From Propionibacteriaceae bacterium (GTDB taxonomy: Bacteria > Actinomycetota > Actinomycetes > Propionibacteriales > Propionibacteriaceae), in assembly GCA_031272505.1 (NCBI GenBank), contig JAISTQ010000020.1, positions 1 through 64,000 on the forward strand: 64,000 nt of DNA, read 5' to 3'. The notes below the pieces were generated by a model that ran no database searches, was not told the DNA's origin, and saw only the letters and a program-made list of their open reading frames with translations. This document shows positions 8,064 to 16,586 of this stretch, one piece after another. Each line of letters opens with the position of its first letter. The first letter of the stretch is position 1. The position numbers were made by a program, and so were the translations under genes.

Positions 8064-9782
8064 CTAGGCGAGCAGCTCGCGGCAGACCGCCAGGAAATGA
8101 TCCGAGTACCCCTGGGTGGGAATCTCGCCCAGATAGTAGCGGCGGGCTTCCAGGCGCTGATCGTGGAACGGATCAGTCTTGAGCAGGGTGTCCAGGGCGT
8201 CGTCAAGGCCTTTGAGTTTGCCTTTGTGGCAGTCGATCACATAGGAGGCCTTGGCAATCGGGAACTCCTCGATGAACTCCATCACCGGCACCGAGACGGC
8301 CGTCATCGCGAACGGCTTCTCGGAGAAGAGGTAATCGTTGACGACCGAGGAGACATCGGAGATCATCGCGTCGGAGGCGTTGAAGCAGTCGAAGACGCTC
8401 CAGGTGCGCTCGGCTTCCTCGCCGAAGATATGCACCCGATCCGAGGCGTGGGCGTCCGCGCGGAGCCGGGCGATGATGGCGTCGCAGGCTTTGGCGTTCG
8501 CCGCTTTGCGCCGCGAGTATGGGTGCGGGCGGAAGATCACCGTGCAGCCGCGGGCGATCAGCGCGTCCACGATCTCCACCCCGGCAGGCAGCGAGGAATA
8601 ATCCGAATCCGCGTAGTAGCCCGACCAGGTGGGCGCATAGAGCACGGTAGGGGCCGAAATCTCCCCAATCGGCTTGACGGCCTGGGTGACGTCCTCCACT
8701 TGCGGGCGGCCCACGATCTCGAACATCTCGCGCGGCATCCACACCCCGTTCGCGGCGAAACGGTCCACAGCCGCCTGGCCGGCCACGAAGTTCTTGTCGT
8801 AGGCGCGGAAAACCGGGTTGAAGGAGGCCGCCTTGTCCGAATCGCCGTGGTTTAGCTGGATGTGCTTGAGCTGGGTGAAACGCAGCATGTGGTCGTTGCG
8901 GGTGGCGGTGTTCACATAGAAGGCCACCTTGAGCGAATCGCAGATGATGTCGTCGAGCGCCTCCAGCCCGTCAATCACAATGATCGGGGCCTTGGTGAGC
9001 GTCGAAACCTCCTCGAAGTTCCCGATGGAACGCACCAGCACAAAGTAGGGCACCCCGATCCGATCCAGGTACGGCAGCCACATCTTCACCTGGTAGGCCG
9101 TCCCGGCGGGGGCGTGCCAGTGCAGCACGAACTGCGGGGCGAGCTCGGCGATGATCTTGGGGAGCCGCCGCTCCAGCCGGGTCCGTTTGGTGATGAACAG
9201 CGCGGCTTGCACGCCCACTTCGGCGAGGAAGGCGAGATTGACGATGGCGATGGCCAACAGCGTCCAGGCCGGCCAACTGAGGTTGACCGCCAGCCAGGAC
9301 AGCGCGGTGAAGGCGAGCCCGGCCCAATAGCCGGCGTCGACGAGCTGTTTCGGCGGCGGGGTGGCCTCCCAGCCGGGCACGTTCGCGGCGATCGGACGGA
9401 GCCGGGCCAGCCGCAAGATCGGGATTTCGAGGCAGAGGCAGAGCCCGAGCACGATCACGGCCACCACCGTCATCCAGTGCGCGGGCGCGAAGATCAGCAC
9501 CAGCACCAACACCAGCACCCGCTGCGGCAAAGCCTGCGCCCAGATCGGGGCCATCGATTTGCCGAGCGCGCTCACCGCCGATTCGCTGACGGCCATGTAC
9601 CCGGCCAACAGCAGCAGCGAGATCCAGACAATCCAGTTCACCAGGATCGCCGCCGCCAACCCGGCGTAGACCAACGTCACCAAAGCCACTAGGCAGCCGC
9701 CGGTGAGCACCAGCGGGACGATGCCCAACGTCGAAGCCAAAACCGCCACCCGCTTGGCCAGCGGACCCAACTTGTTCAACAT
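8064..9782 (-). CDS. CDP-glycerol glycerophosphotransferase family protein with N-terminal membrane domain
   Basis: Likely wall-polymer enzyme (TagF/TagB-like, Glyphos_transf) that adds polyol phosphates to a teichoic-acid-like chain. The 572-residue protein has about 200 N-terminal residues with several hydrophobic helices, then a GT-B-type transferase domain: HIQLNHGDSDK (equivalent of the catalytic HGTxxK region), YAPTWSG, FRPHPYS and SDVSSVVNDYL, all family landmarks in order. TagF/TagB proteins are usually peripheral; here the enzyme is fused to a polytopic membrane domain. It follows the exporter ATPase gene by three bases on the same strand. Chemistry of the polymer is not known from sequence. 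Confidence 0.82.
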   Translation of the reverse strand: MLNKLGPLAKRVAVLASTLGIVPLVLTGGCLVALVTLVYAGLAAAILVNWIVWISLLLLAGYMAVSESAVSALGKSMAPIWAQALPQRVLVLVLVLIFAPAHWMTVVAVIVLGLCLCLEIPILRLARLRPIAANVPGWEATPPPKQLVDAGYWAGLAFTALSWLAVNLSWPAWTLLAIAIVNLAFLAEVGVQAALFITKRTRLERRLPKIIAELAPQFVLHWHAPAGTAYQVKMWLPYLDRIGVPYFVLVRSIGNFEEVSTLTKAPIIVIDGLEALDDIICDSLKVAFYVNTATRNDHMLRFTQLKHIQLNHGDSDKAASFNPVFRAYDKNFVAGQAAVDRFAANGVWMPREMFEIVGRPQVEDVTQAVKPIGEISAPTVLYAPTWSGYYADSDYSSLPAGVEIVDALIARGCTVIFRPHPYSRRKAANAKACDAIIARLRADAHASDRVHIFGEEAERTWSVFDCFNASDAMISDVSSVVNDYLFSEKPFAMTAVSVPVMEFIEEFPIAKASYVIDCHKGKLKGLDDALDTLLKTDPFHDQRLEARRYYLGEIPTQGYSDHFLAVCRELLA

Positions 9783-9785
9783 GCC

Positions 9786-10568
9786 TTACTTATTGCTTTC
9801 CTTGTTCTCCTCATAGGCGGCGACCACCTCTTCGGAAGGACCGTCCATCACGATCTTGCCCTTATCTAACCAGATCACCCTGTCACAGGTTTCCCGGATG
9901 GAGCGCATCGAGTGGGAGACGAGGAAAATGGTGCCGGCGTTGTCGCGGATTTCGCGAATCCGTTCCTCGGAGCGGGCCCGGAAGCGCTTGTCGCCCACCG
10001 AGAGGGCTTCGTCGACGATCAGGATCTCGTGCTGCCGCACCGCCGCGATGGCGAACTTCAGCCGGGCCGTCATGCCTGACGAGTAGGTGCGCATCGGGTA
10101 GGTGATGAAGTCTTGCAGCTCGGCGAACTCGATGATCTGATCCACCAGCGGATCGACCTGCTTGCGCGTCAACCCCATGGCGAGGCCGCCGAGGATGATG
10201 TTGCGCTCGCCGGAAAGCTCGGGCATCAGCGAGGCCCCGACGCCCAGCATGTTCGGACGGGAACGGGCGTACACCTTGCCGGAAGCGGGGGTGAGCAGGC
10301 CGGTCATCGAACGCATCAACGTGGATTTGCCCGCGCCGTTCGCCCCAATCACCCCGATGGATTCGTTCTCGTAGGCGACGAAGGAGACCCCGCGGACGGC
10401 GTGGACGGTGCGGATGCCGCGCGGAGCGGTGTTCAGGATCTTGCCGCCGCGTTGCCGCATCCGCTTGCCGGTGGCGTAGACCTTGTATTTGACGTGCAGA
10501 TCCTCGACGATCACCACCGGCGGCTTGTGGTGCTGCTCGATGTCGGCGGAGAGTTTAGTCGCGTCCAT
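9786..10568 (-). CDS. Polysaccharide/teichoic acid exporter ATP-binding protein (TagH-like)
   Basis: ABC ATPase that energises export of a lipid-linked cell-surface polymer. The 260-residue protein shows Walker A GANGAGKST, a TagH/RfbE-type signature (YSSGMTARL) and Walker B ILIVDEAL, plus the typical insertion NTAPRGIRTVHAVRGVSF before Walker A. The start chosen is the ATG at 10568, overlapping the permease stop by 14 bases; a longer upstream reading only runs through the permease gene in another frame. It works with the permease encoded immediately upstream. Confidence 0.88.
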   Translation of the reverse strand: MDATKLSADIEQHHKPPVVIVEDLHVKYKVYATGKRMRQRGGKILNTAPRGIRTVHAVRGVSFVAYENESIGVIGANGAGKSTLMRSMTGLLTPASGKVYARSRPNMLGVGASLMPELSGERNIILGGLAMGLTRKQVDPLVDQIIEFAELQDFITYPMRTYSSGMTARLKFAIAAVRQHEILIVDEALSVGDKRFRARSEERIREIRDNAGTIFLVSHSMRSIRETCDRVIWLDKGKIVMDGPSEEVVAAYEENKESNK

Positions 10569-11409
10569 AGCGCTCCTCCGCGACCCAGAAGAACAACAGC
10601 CCGCCGATGAAGGTGATGACGGCGGCGATCGGCAGCACGATCCAGTAGAGGTTGTCAATCGGGCGGATTTCGTCACCCATGAAGATGTTGCGGGCCAGCT
10701 CCAGCACCTGGTAGGGCGGGTAGAAATCGTAGATGGTGATCACCCACGGGTAGCTGGCGAACAGCTTGTCGACGTCAAAGAGCACCCCGGAGGAGAAGAA
10801 CAGCACCCGGGAGATGAACGGCAGGAACTGCGTCAGGTCGCGGATATGGACGGTGAGCCGGGCCACCAGCAGCGTGATGCCGGTGTTGAAGAGGGTGAAG
10901 AAGACCATCAGCGGGATGATCAGCAGCCAGCGGACATTCGGCATATGGCCGAAAATCGGCAGCGCCACCACCAGCAGGATCCACGAGGGCAGACAGGAGA
11001 AGAACTCCTCGACCACCTGCTCGAACGGCAGCGTGATGCGGGGGAAGGAGAGGGTCTGCACCATGGAGCGGTGGCCGGTGATGGAGACCGCGCCGTGGGT
11101 GAGGCAGCCGGTGAAGAAATGGAAGATGAAGACGCCGATCATCACGAAGGCGCCATAGCCGCCGGGGCGATCGCGGCCCATCAGCAGCGCGAAGATCACG
11201 CCGTAGAAGATGGCGTCGAGCACCGGGGTGATGATCAGCCAGATGACGCCGAGCCGATTCCGTTCCAACCGGGAGCGAATTTTGAACCGCGCCATGGTGG
11301 AGATGAAATCCCGGCGTTCCCAGGCTGATTTCAGATACGGCCACAAGTGCGGACGGGCACCAATCCGATGCAGGCCGTTCGCTTGAGCGATAGAGGCGAT
11401 TTCACTCAT
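10555..11409 (-). CDS. Polysaccharide/teichoic acid exporter permease (TagG-like, ABC-2)
   Basis: ABC-2-type membrane subunit of the exporter. The 284-residue protein begins with a cytoplasmic segment (YLKSAWERRDFISTMARFKI) characteristic of TagG/KpsM permeases, followed by six hydrophobic helices. It is first in a three-gene leftward unit: permease, ATPase, glycerophosphotransferase. A TAGACT box seven bases before the start codon suggests its own leaderless promoter, separate from pgi upstream. Confidence 0.87.
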   Translation of the reverse strand: MSEIASIAQANGLHRIGARPHLWPYLKSAWERRDFISTMARFKIRSRLERNRLGVIWLIITPVLDAIFYGVIFALLMGRDRPGGYGAFVMIGVFIFHFFTGCLTHGAVSITGHRSMVQTLSFPRITLPFEQVVEEFFSCLPSWILLVVALPIFGHMPNVRWLLIIPLMVFFTLFNTGITLLVARLTVHIRDLTQFLPFISRVLFFSSGVLFDVDKLFASYPWVITIYDFYPPYQVLELARNIFMGDEIRPIDNLYWIVLPIAAVITFIGGLLFFWVAEERYGRD

Positions 11410-11416
11410 CCGTTGG

Positions 11417-11422
11417 AGTCTA
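11417..11422 (-). promoter_or_regulatory. Leaderless -10 box for the tagG-like operon
   Basis: TAGACT on the minus strand, seven bases before the ATG at 11409 and just past the pgi stop. One of many TANNNT boxes at this spacing in the window. Confidence 0.55.
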
Positions 11423-11424
11423 CC

Positions 11425-13086
11425 TCAAGGCTGGCGGTGCTCGTGGTAGTAAGCGATCAACGCTTGCGTGGAGGCGTCCTGGCTTTCCAAGGCGGTGGCG
11501 TCGCCGGCCAACGCCGGGGTGATCTGGTTCGCCAACTGTTTGCCGAGTTCCACTCCCCATTGGTCGAAGGAGTTGATTCCCCAGACGACGCCTTGGGTGA
11601 AGGTGATGTGCTCGTAGAGGGCAATCAGCTGACCGACCACCGCCGGGGTGAGCGCAGGGGCGAAGATGGACGTGGTGGGCCGGTTGCCCGCGAAGACCCG
11701 ATGCGGGACGATCTCGTCGGCCGTCCCCTCGGCGCGCACCTCCGCCTCGGTCTTGCCGAAAGCGAGCGCCTTCGTCTGGGCGAGGAAGTTCGCCAAGAAC
11801 AGCTCGTGGACGTCCTGTTCGCCCTGCTTGAGCGGATACGCCGGGTTCGCCACCGCGATGAAATCGGCGGGGATCAGCCGGGTGCCCTGGTGGATCAACT
11901 GGTAGAAGGCGTGCTGCCCGTTGGTGCCCGGCTCGCCCCAGAAGATCTCGCCGGTGTCGGTGGTGACGGGGCTGCCGTCCACCCGCACCCCCTTGCCATT
12001 CGATTCCATGGTGAGCTGTTGCAGGTAGGCGGCGAAACGGTGCAGGCTCTGCGCGTAGGGCAGCACCGCGTGCGAGGCGGCGCCAAGGAAATCGGTGTAC
12101 CAGACGTTCAGCAGGCCGAGCAGCGCGGGCACGTTCTGGGCCAACTCGGTGTGGGCGAAGTGTTCGTCGATGGTGTGGAAGCCGGCGAGGAATTCAGCGA
12201 AACGCTCCGGGCCGATGGCGATGGCCACCGCCGTCCCGACCGCGGAATCCACCGAGTAGCGGCCTCCGACCCAATCCCAGAAGCCGAAGGCGTTTTGCGG
12301 ATCGATGCCGAAGGCGGCCACCTTGTCGAGCGCGGTGGAGACGGCCACGAAATGCCGCTTGATCGCCTCCGCGTCGTCGCTGATCCCGCGTTCGCGCAGC
12401 GAATCGAGCAGCCAGGTACGGGCGAGTTTGGCGTTGGTGATCGTCTCCAAGGTGGTGAAGGTCTTGGAGGCGACGATGAACAGGGTGGTCTCCGGATCGA
12501 CGCCCTGGGTTTTTTGGGCGACGTCGGTGGGATCGATGTTGGAGATGAAACGGCACTCCAGGCCGGGCTTGACGTACGGCAGCAACGCCTCGTACACCAT
12601 CACCGGCCCCAGGTCGGAGCCGCCGATGCCGATGTTGATGACGGTCTGGATCGGTTTGCCGGTGATGCCGAGCCAGCGGCCGTCACGCACCTGATCCGCG
12701 AAAGCGTAGATCTGTTCGAGCACCTGGTGGACTTCGGCGACCACGTCCACCCCGTCCACGATTAGCGAATCGCCCTTGGGGCGGCGCAACGCGGTGTGCA
12801 GCACCGCGCGGCCTTCGGTGATGTTGATCCGCTCGCCGGCGAACATCTCGTCGCGCTTGTGCTCCAGGCCGACGCGTTCGGCCAACTCGACCAACTGGCC
12901 GAGGATCTCGTCATTGATCAGATTCTTGCTCAGATCGACGTGGAGATCGCCAGCTTGGAAGGTGAAGCGCTCCACCCGGCCCGGATCAAGCTCGAACCAT
13001 TGCCGCAGATCAGGCTCCAGGCTTTGCGCGATGGAATGGAGTTGCGCCCAGGCGGCGGTCTTGGTGCAGTCAATTAGCGGGGTCAT
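11425..13086 (-). CDS. pgi: Glucose-6-phosphate isomerase
   Basis: Cytosolic glycolytic enzyme interconverting glucose-6-phosphate and fructose-6-phosphate. The 553-residue length is normal for the E. coli-like class. Family signatures are clear: [14 protein letters not shown], the GT-rich region [17 protein letters not shown], the active-site Glu-Ser-Asn stretch [28 protein letters not shown] with the catalytic His, and the C-terminal [14 protein letters not shown] with the catalytic Lys. The ATG at 13086 is preceded by TACGCT at six bases (leaderless). It is divergent from the Nudix gene. Confidence 0.97.
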   Translation of the reverse strand: MTPLIDCTKTAAWAQLHSIAQSLEPDLRQWFELDPGRVERFTFQAGDLHVDLSKNLINDEILGQLVELAERVGLEHKRDEMFAGERINITEGRAVLHTALRRPKGDSLIVDGVDVVAEVHQVLEQIYAFADQVRDGRWLGITGKPIQTVINIGIGGSDLGPVMVYEALLPYVKPGLECRFISNIDPTDVAQKTQGVDPETTLFIVASKTFTTLETITNAKLARTWLLDSLRERGISDDAEAIKRHFVAVSTALDKVAAFGIDPQNAFGFWDWVGGRYSVDSAVGTAVAIAIGPERFAEFLAGFHTIDEHFAHTELAQNVPALLGLLNVWYTDFLGAASHAVLPYAQSLHRFAAYLQQLTMESNGKGVRVDGSPVTTDTGEIFWGEPGTNGQHAFYQLIHQGTRLIPADFIAVANPAYPLKQGEQDVHELFLANFLAQTKALAFGKTEAEVRAEGTADEIVPHRVFAGNRPTTSIFAPALTPAVVGQLIALYEHITFTQGVVWGINSFDQWGVELGKQLANQITPALAGDATALESQDASTQALIAYYHEHRQP

Positions 13087-13092
13087 AAGTTA

Positions 13093-13131
13093 AGCGTAGC
13101 GGCGTTTGGCGCGCTCGGATGCCGATAGGGT
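13093..13131. promoter_or_regulatory. Divergent leaderless promoters for pgi and the Nudix gene
   Basis: On the minus strand TACGCT (13093-13098) lies exactly six bases before the pgi ATG. On the plus strand TAGGGT (13126-13131) lies exactly six bases before the Nudix ATG at 13138. Both fit transcripts beginning at the start codon. Confidence 0.55.
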
Positions 13132-13137
13132 TGCGGT

Positions 13138-13860
13138 ATGCGGATTGTGGGGATCAGGGCCCCGGGCCTGCGACCGGCTTTCGACCGGGAGCTGGAGCAC
13201 GGCGTGGAGCCGACGCAGCTTGCCGGGCTGTACGGGCTGGAGATCGTCCGTCCGCTTTCGATCCACGGCACCTTGGAGAACTTGACGTTGACGGTGCAGG
13301 TGCGCACGTCAAAACGGGGCGTCACCCGGATCCGGAAACGCACCCGGCTGATCGAGCCGGGGCTGGAGCTTCCCGACGATTTCGAGTTCGTCAAAAGGCA
13401 GCGGTTCGCCGCCTATGCGCTGCTGGCCAGCCCGAAAGGGCTGCTGGCCACCCGGTTTTCGGACAAAACCATCGTCTCCGGCCTGTGGGGGCTGCCCGGC
13501 GGGGGTATTGAGCCGAGCGAGACGCCCTTGGACGCGCTGCGGCGCGAGATTGACGAGGAGACCGGCCAGCAGATCGGCCAGGTGCGGCTGGTGGACGTGC
13601 AATCCGATCACTGGGTGGGGAAAAACCCACTTGGCGACGTGGAGGACTTTCAAGCCGTCCGGATCATCTACACCGGACACTGCGCCCACCCGACCGAGCC
13701 GGTGCTCACTGACATCGGCGGCACCACGGAGACCTCAAAGTGGGTGCCCTATGGCTCTATCCGCAAGCTGGCGTGGACCACCAGCGCGGCGCAGCTCATC
13801 CGCAAACACCTGCCGGAGCTGCGGAAATCAGCGGCGGAAGTAGGAGAGGATCCGCAGTAG
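13138..13860 (+). CDS. Nudix hydrolase with N-terminal extension
   Basis: Hydrolase acting on a nucleoside diphosphate linked to another moiety; substrate unknown. The 240-residue protein carries a complete Nudix box, GGGIEPSETPLDALRREIDEE followed by TG (about residues 120-143), with the metal-binding REIDEE core. About 80 residues precede the domain (LEHGVEPTQLAGLYGLEIVRPLS and on) and match nothing I recognise. The last 33 bases overlap the convergent Bax-inhibitor gene. The start is the ATG at 13138, consistent with the leaderless box. Confidence 0.85.
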   Translation: MRIVGIRAPGLRPAFDRELEHGVEPTQLAGLYGLEIVRPLSIHGTLENLTLTVQVRTSKRGVTRIRKRTRLIEPGLELPDDFEFVKRQRFAAYALLASPKGLLATRFSDKTIVSGLWGLPGGGIEPSETPLDALRREIDEETGQQIGQVRLVDVQSDHWVGKNPLGDVEDFQAVRIIYTGHCAHPTEPVLTDIGGTTETSKWVPYGSIRKLAWTTSAAQLIRKHLPELRKSAAEVGEDPQ

Positions 13861-14772
13861 CTCGGTGTAGAGCCAGACCATCGTCACGGTGAGGCCGAAG
13901 GCGGCCCGCCACGACTCGTTCGACGGAGCTTGGTTTCGCACGCCCTGCTCGATGAAATCGAAATCGATGATCAGGTTGAAGATAGCGAGGCCGACGCCGA
14001 TCGCGGAGCAGAGGATCGCCAGCCAGGAGACCGAGCCGGTGACCGAGATCAAGCCGGTGTGCACGCCGCAGAGGCTGAGGATGAGGTTGATCAGCAACAC
14101 GCCCGCGAAGGAGGCGGTGCCAATGAAGACCATCTTCTTGAACTTGCTCGTCACCTTGATGTTCAACGCCTTGTAAGCAAACAGCACCGCGCCAGCCGTC
14201 ACGAAAGTGCCGAGCACCGCGGGGAAGACGATCCCGGGATACAGCCACTCAAATACCGCCGACAGTGAGCCGATGCAGACGCCCTCAATGACTGAGTACG
14301 TCAACACCGCCGCGGGGGCGATCGGCTTGGTCCGATAGCGGAGGGTGGCCACCAGCACCACGATGAAGGACACCAGGGAGCTGACGATCATCGTCACCAG
14401 TGGGATCATCGGGGCGGTGTACAGCATCGGGGTGAAGAGCATGTAGGTGATGGCGGCGGCCACGAAGAGCACGCCCATTACGATGGCGCTCTTGGTGATC
14501 GCGTCGTCCAGCGTCATCACGCCGGTGCGGGCGATGGGCTGCACCTGCTGCGGCGGCACCCAACCCTGGGCCTGCGGGTAGGGCTGGCCCTGCTGCGGAT
14601 ACTGCTGGCCGGGCGGCGCGTAACCCGCTTGGGGCTGCGCATAACCCTGCGGGGGCTGTTGGTAGCCCGGCTGGGCATAGGTAGTGCCGGCGTAGCCGCC
14701 TTGCTGATACTCGACGGGGGCGTAGTCCTGGGCCTGGAACGCCGGGGACTTGGCGAAAACTGGATTAGCCAT
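13828..14772 (-). CDS. Bax inhibitor-1/YccA family membrane protein
   Basis: Multi-spanning membrane protein of the BI-1 (TMBIM) family; bacterial members act as channels or modulators of membrane proteases, with no assigned role in actinobacteria. The 314-residue sequence has about 85 N-terminal residues of Tyr/Gln/Pro/Gly-rich low-complexity sequence, cytoplasmic by inference, then seven hydrophobic helices; the family core is seen in IVFPAVLGTFVTAGAVLF and in the C-terminal NLIIDFDFIEQGV. AAAGGTG precedes the ATG at 14772. The gene ends inside the 3-prime end of the Nudix gene (33-base convergent overlap). Confidence 0.87.
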   Translation of the reverse strand: MANPVFAKSPAFQAQDYAPVEYQQGGYAGTTYAQPGYQQPPQGYAQPQAGYAPPGQQYPQQGQPYPQAQGWVPPQQVQPIARTGVMTLDDAITKSAIVMGVLFVAAAITYMLFTPMLYTAPMIPLVTMIVSSLVSFIVVLVATLRYRTKPIAPAAVLTYSVIEGVCIGSLSAVFEWLYPGIVFPAVLGTFVTAGAVLFAYKALNIKVTSKFKKMVFIGTASFAGVLLINLILSLCGVHTGLISVTGSVSWLAILCSAIGVGLAIFNLIIDFDFIEQGVRNQAPSNESWRAAFGLTVTMVWLYTELLRILSYFRR

Positions 14773-14815
14773 GTTGCACCTTTCAACGATTAACGAGCCA
14801 TTCTAGCAAGCGAAA

Positions 14816-14854
14816 CCCGGAGCCAAGCTGGGGGAGGTCCTGGCTCCGGGTTTT
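14816..14854. terminator. Bidirectional rho-independent terminator
   Basis: CCCGGAGCCA (14816-14825) and TGGCTCCGGG (14841-14850) form a perfect 10-bp stem. A TTTT run follows on the plus strand and TTT on the minus strand. Its place between the VWA stop (14900) and the next leftward gene makes it the terminator of the VWA transcript. Confidence 0.75.
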
Positions 14855-14899
14855 ATCAGGGGTGGAAGGAGAGGTTGCGTCAGTCCGCTCCTTGGGGAT

Positions 14900-16513
14900 T
14901 CAGATGATTTGCTTGTAGGCGCGGGCGAGATCGACGAACTCGGCGCGCAGCGAGTAGGGGTCGCTGCCTCGCGAGCTGTCGGCCCGCTCGATCACCGCGT
15001 CGATGCTGGCCTGGCCGGCGTACTGCGAATCGGTGACCAGCAGGCCCAACTCGGCGACCGCGGTGGCGAAAGCGAACTCGCCGCCGGGCGTCTCGGTGTA
15101 TTCGCTGACGGTGACCGGCTGCTCGATCAGCTTGCTCTCGGCGTCACCCGGATCCTTGTAGCGCACCTTGACGGTGAGGAAATCCGTGGAGTCGCCGACG
15201 CGCTGCTCCTGGTACTTCAGCTTGGTCTGGGTGCCGTCGGCGGGGATCAGCTCATAGAGCGCGGTGACCGAATGGCCCGCCCCCACGTCCCCGGCGTCCT
15301 TGGTGTCGTCGTCGAAATCCTCATTCTCCAGGCGGCGGTTGTTGTAGCCGATCAGCCGATACTCTTTGACGACGGCCGGATTGAACTCCACCTGCAGCTT
15401 CAGATCCTGGGCGACCACGAACATGGTGGCGTCAAACTCGTCCACCAGCACCTTGCGGGCCTCGTTGAGGGTGTCGATGTAGGCGTAGTTGCCGTTGCCA
15501 TGGTCGGCGATGGATTCCATCATGTTGTCTTTGAGGTTGCCCATCCCGAAACCGAGCACCGAGATGTAGACGCCGGATTCGCGCTGCTGCTCGATCAGGT
15601 CGGTGAGATCTTCGACCGAGGACTGGCCCACGTTGAAGTCGCCGTCGGTGGCCAGGATGACGCGGTTGTTGCCGCCCTCGATGAAGTGCTTCCGGGCCAG
15701 CTCGTAGGCGGTGGTGATGCCCGCCGCGCCCGCCGTCGAGCCGTCCGCGTAGAGCGAGTTCAGCTTGCCGATCAGCTCGAGGTGCTGGTTGCCGGGAACG
15801 CCGTCGGCGATCACCTGGTCGGAGCCGGCGTAGGTGACGATGGAGACCCGGTCGTTTCCGTCAAGCTGCTCCACCAGCATCGCGAAGGCCTGGATCAGCA
15901 GGCCCAGCTTGTCCTCGCTCGCCATGGAGCCGGAGACGTCGGCGAGCAGCACGATGTTGTTCCCCTCGGAAGTGGGGACGGCCTTGGTGGCCTGCACCCC
16001 GATGAGCGCGAGCTGATGCTCGGGAGCCCACGGCGCCTGGGCGACCTGGGTGGTCACCGTGAACGGCTGGTCGGAGCCTGGATCGGGGGCCGGGTAGTCG
16101 TAGTCGAAGTAGTTGACCAACTCCTCGATGCGGATGCCGTCGGGGGCGATTCCGTTTGACACCTGCTTGCGGAACCACGAATAGGAGGCGGTGTCCACAT
16201 CGGCGGAGAAGGTGGAGAGCGGGCTGGTGGCCACGTCCTTGAATGGGGTTTCGGGAGAGTCGTCGAACTCGTCGGTGGAGTCGATCTCGCGGTAGCGCCA
16301 ATCGTCGCCGCCTTCGACATCGACTACTTCGGCCGGGGCCGCCTCGGTGAGGCCGTCCGGGTAGTCACCGGGTACTGGGGCGACGACGGAGGGGGCGGTG
16401 TAAACCTTTTCAGAGATGCCAGGACCGGAGCAACCAGTCGCCAGCAACGTCACTAAGCCAAGAATTATCGCGGCCAGGAGTGCCCGCCGCGCTGGGGTAT
16501 TTTTACGCTTCAT
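14900..16513 (-). CDS. VWA-domain lipoprotein, YfbK-like
   Basis: Surface lipoprotein with a von Willebrand factor A domain. From the ATG at 16513 (GGAG eight bases upstream) the 537-residue protein has a Lys/Arg-rich start, a hydrophobic segment and a lipobox (LATGC). The N-terminal YfbK module follows (DVATSPLSTFSADVDTASYS), then a VWA domain with the MIDAS motif DVSGSM and the distal Asp in LATDGDFNVG, then the YfbK C-terminal domain (EFNPAVVKEYRLIGYNNRR). It probably mediates metal-dependent protein contacts; no partner is known. A strong terminator follows the gene. Confidence 0.9.
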   Translation of the reverse strand: MKRKNTPARRALLAAIILGLVTLLATGCSGPGISEKVYTAPSVVAPVPGDYPDGLTEAAPAEVVDVEGGDDWRYREIDSTDEFDDSPETPFKDVATSPLSTFSADVDTASYSWFRKQVSNGIAPDGIRIEELVNYFDYDYPAPDPGSDQPFTVTTQVAQAPWAPEHQLALIGVQATKAVPTSEGNNIVLLADVSGSMASEDKLGLLIQAFAMLVEQLDGNDRVSIVTYAGSDQVIADGVPGNQHLELIGKLNSLYADGSTAGAAGITTAYELARKHFIEGGNNRVILATDGDFNVGQSSVEDLTDLIEQQRESGVYISVLGFGMGNLKDNMMESIADHGNGNYAYIDTLNEARKVLVDEFDATMFVVAQDLKLQVEFNPAVVKEYRLIGYNNRRLENEDFDDDTKDAGDVGAGHSVTALYELIPADGTQTKLKYQEQRVGDSTDFLTVKVRYKDPGDAESKLIEQPVTVSEYTETPGGEFAFATAVAELGLLVTDSQYAGQASIDAVIERADSSRGSDPYSLRAEFVDLARAYKQII

Positions 16514-16586
16514 ACCCTTAACTCCGCGCACTCCGCGGCAAAGGTCACGCGCGTTATCAAAGCGAGACTGCTTCGTTATGCCCCCG

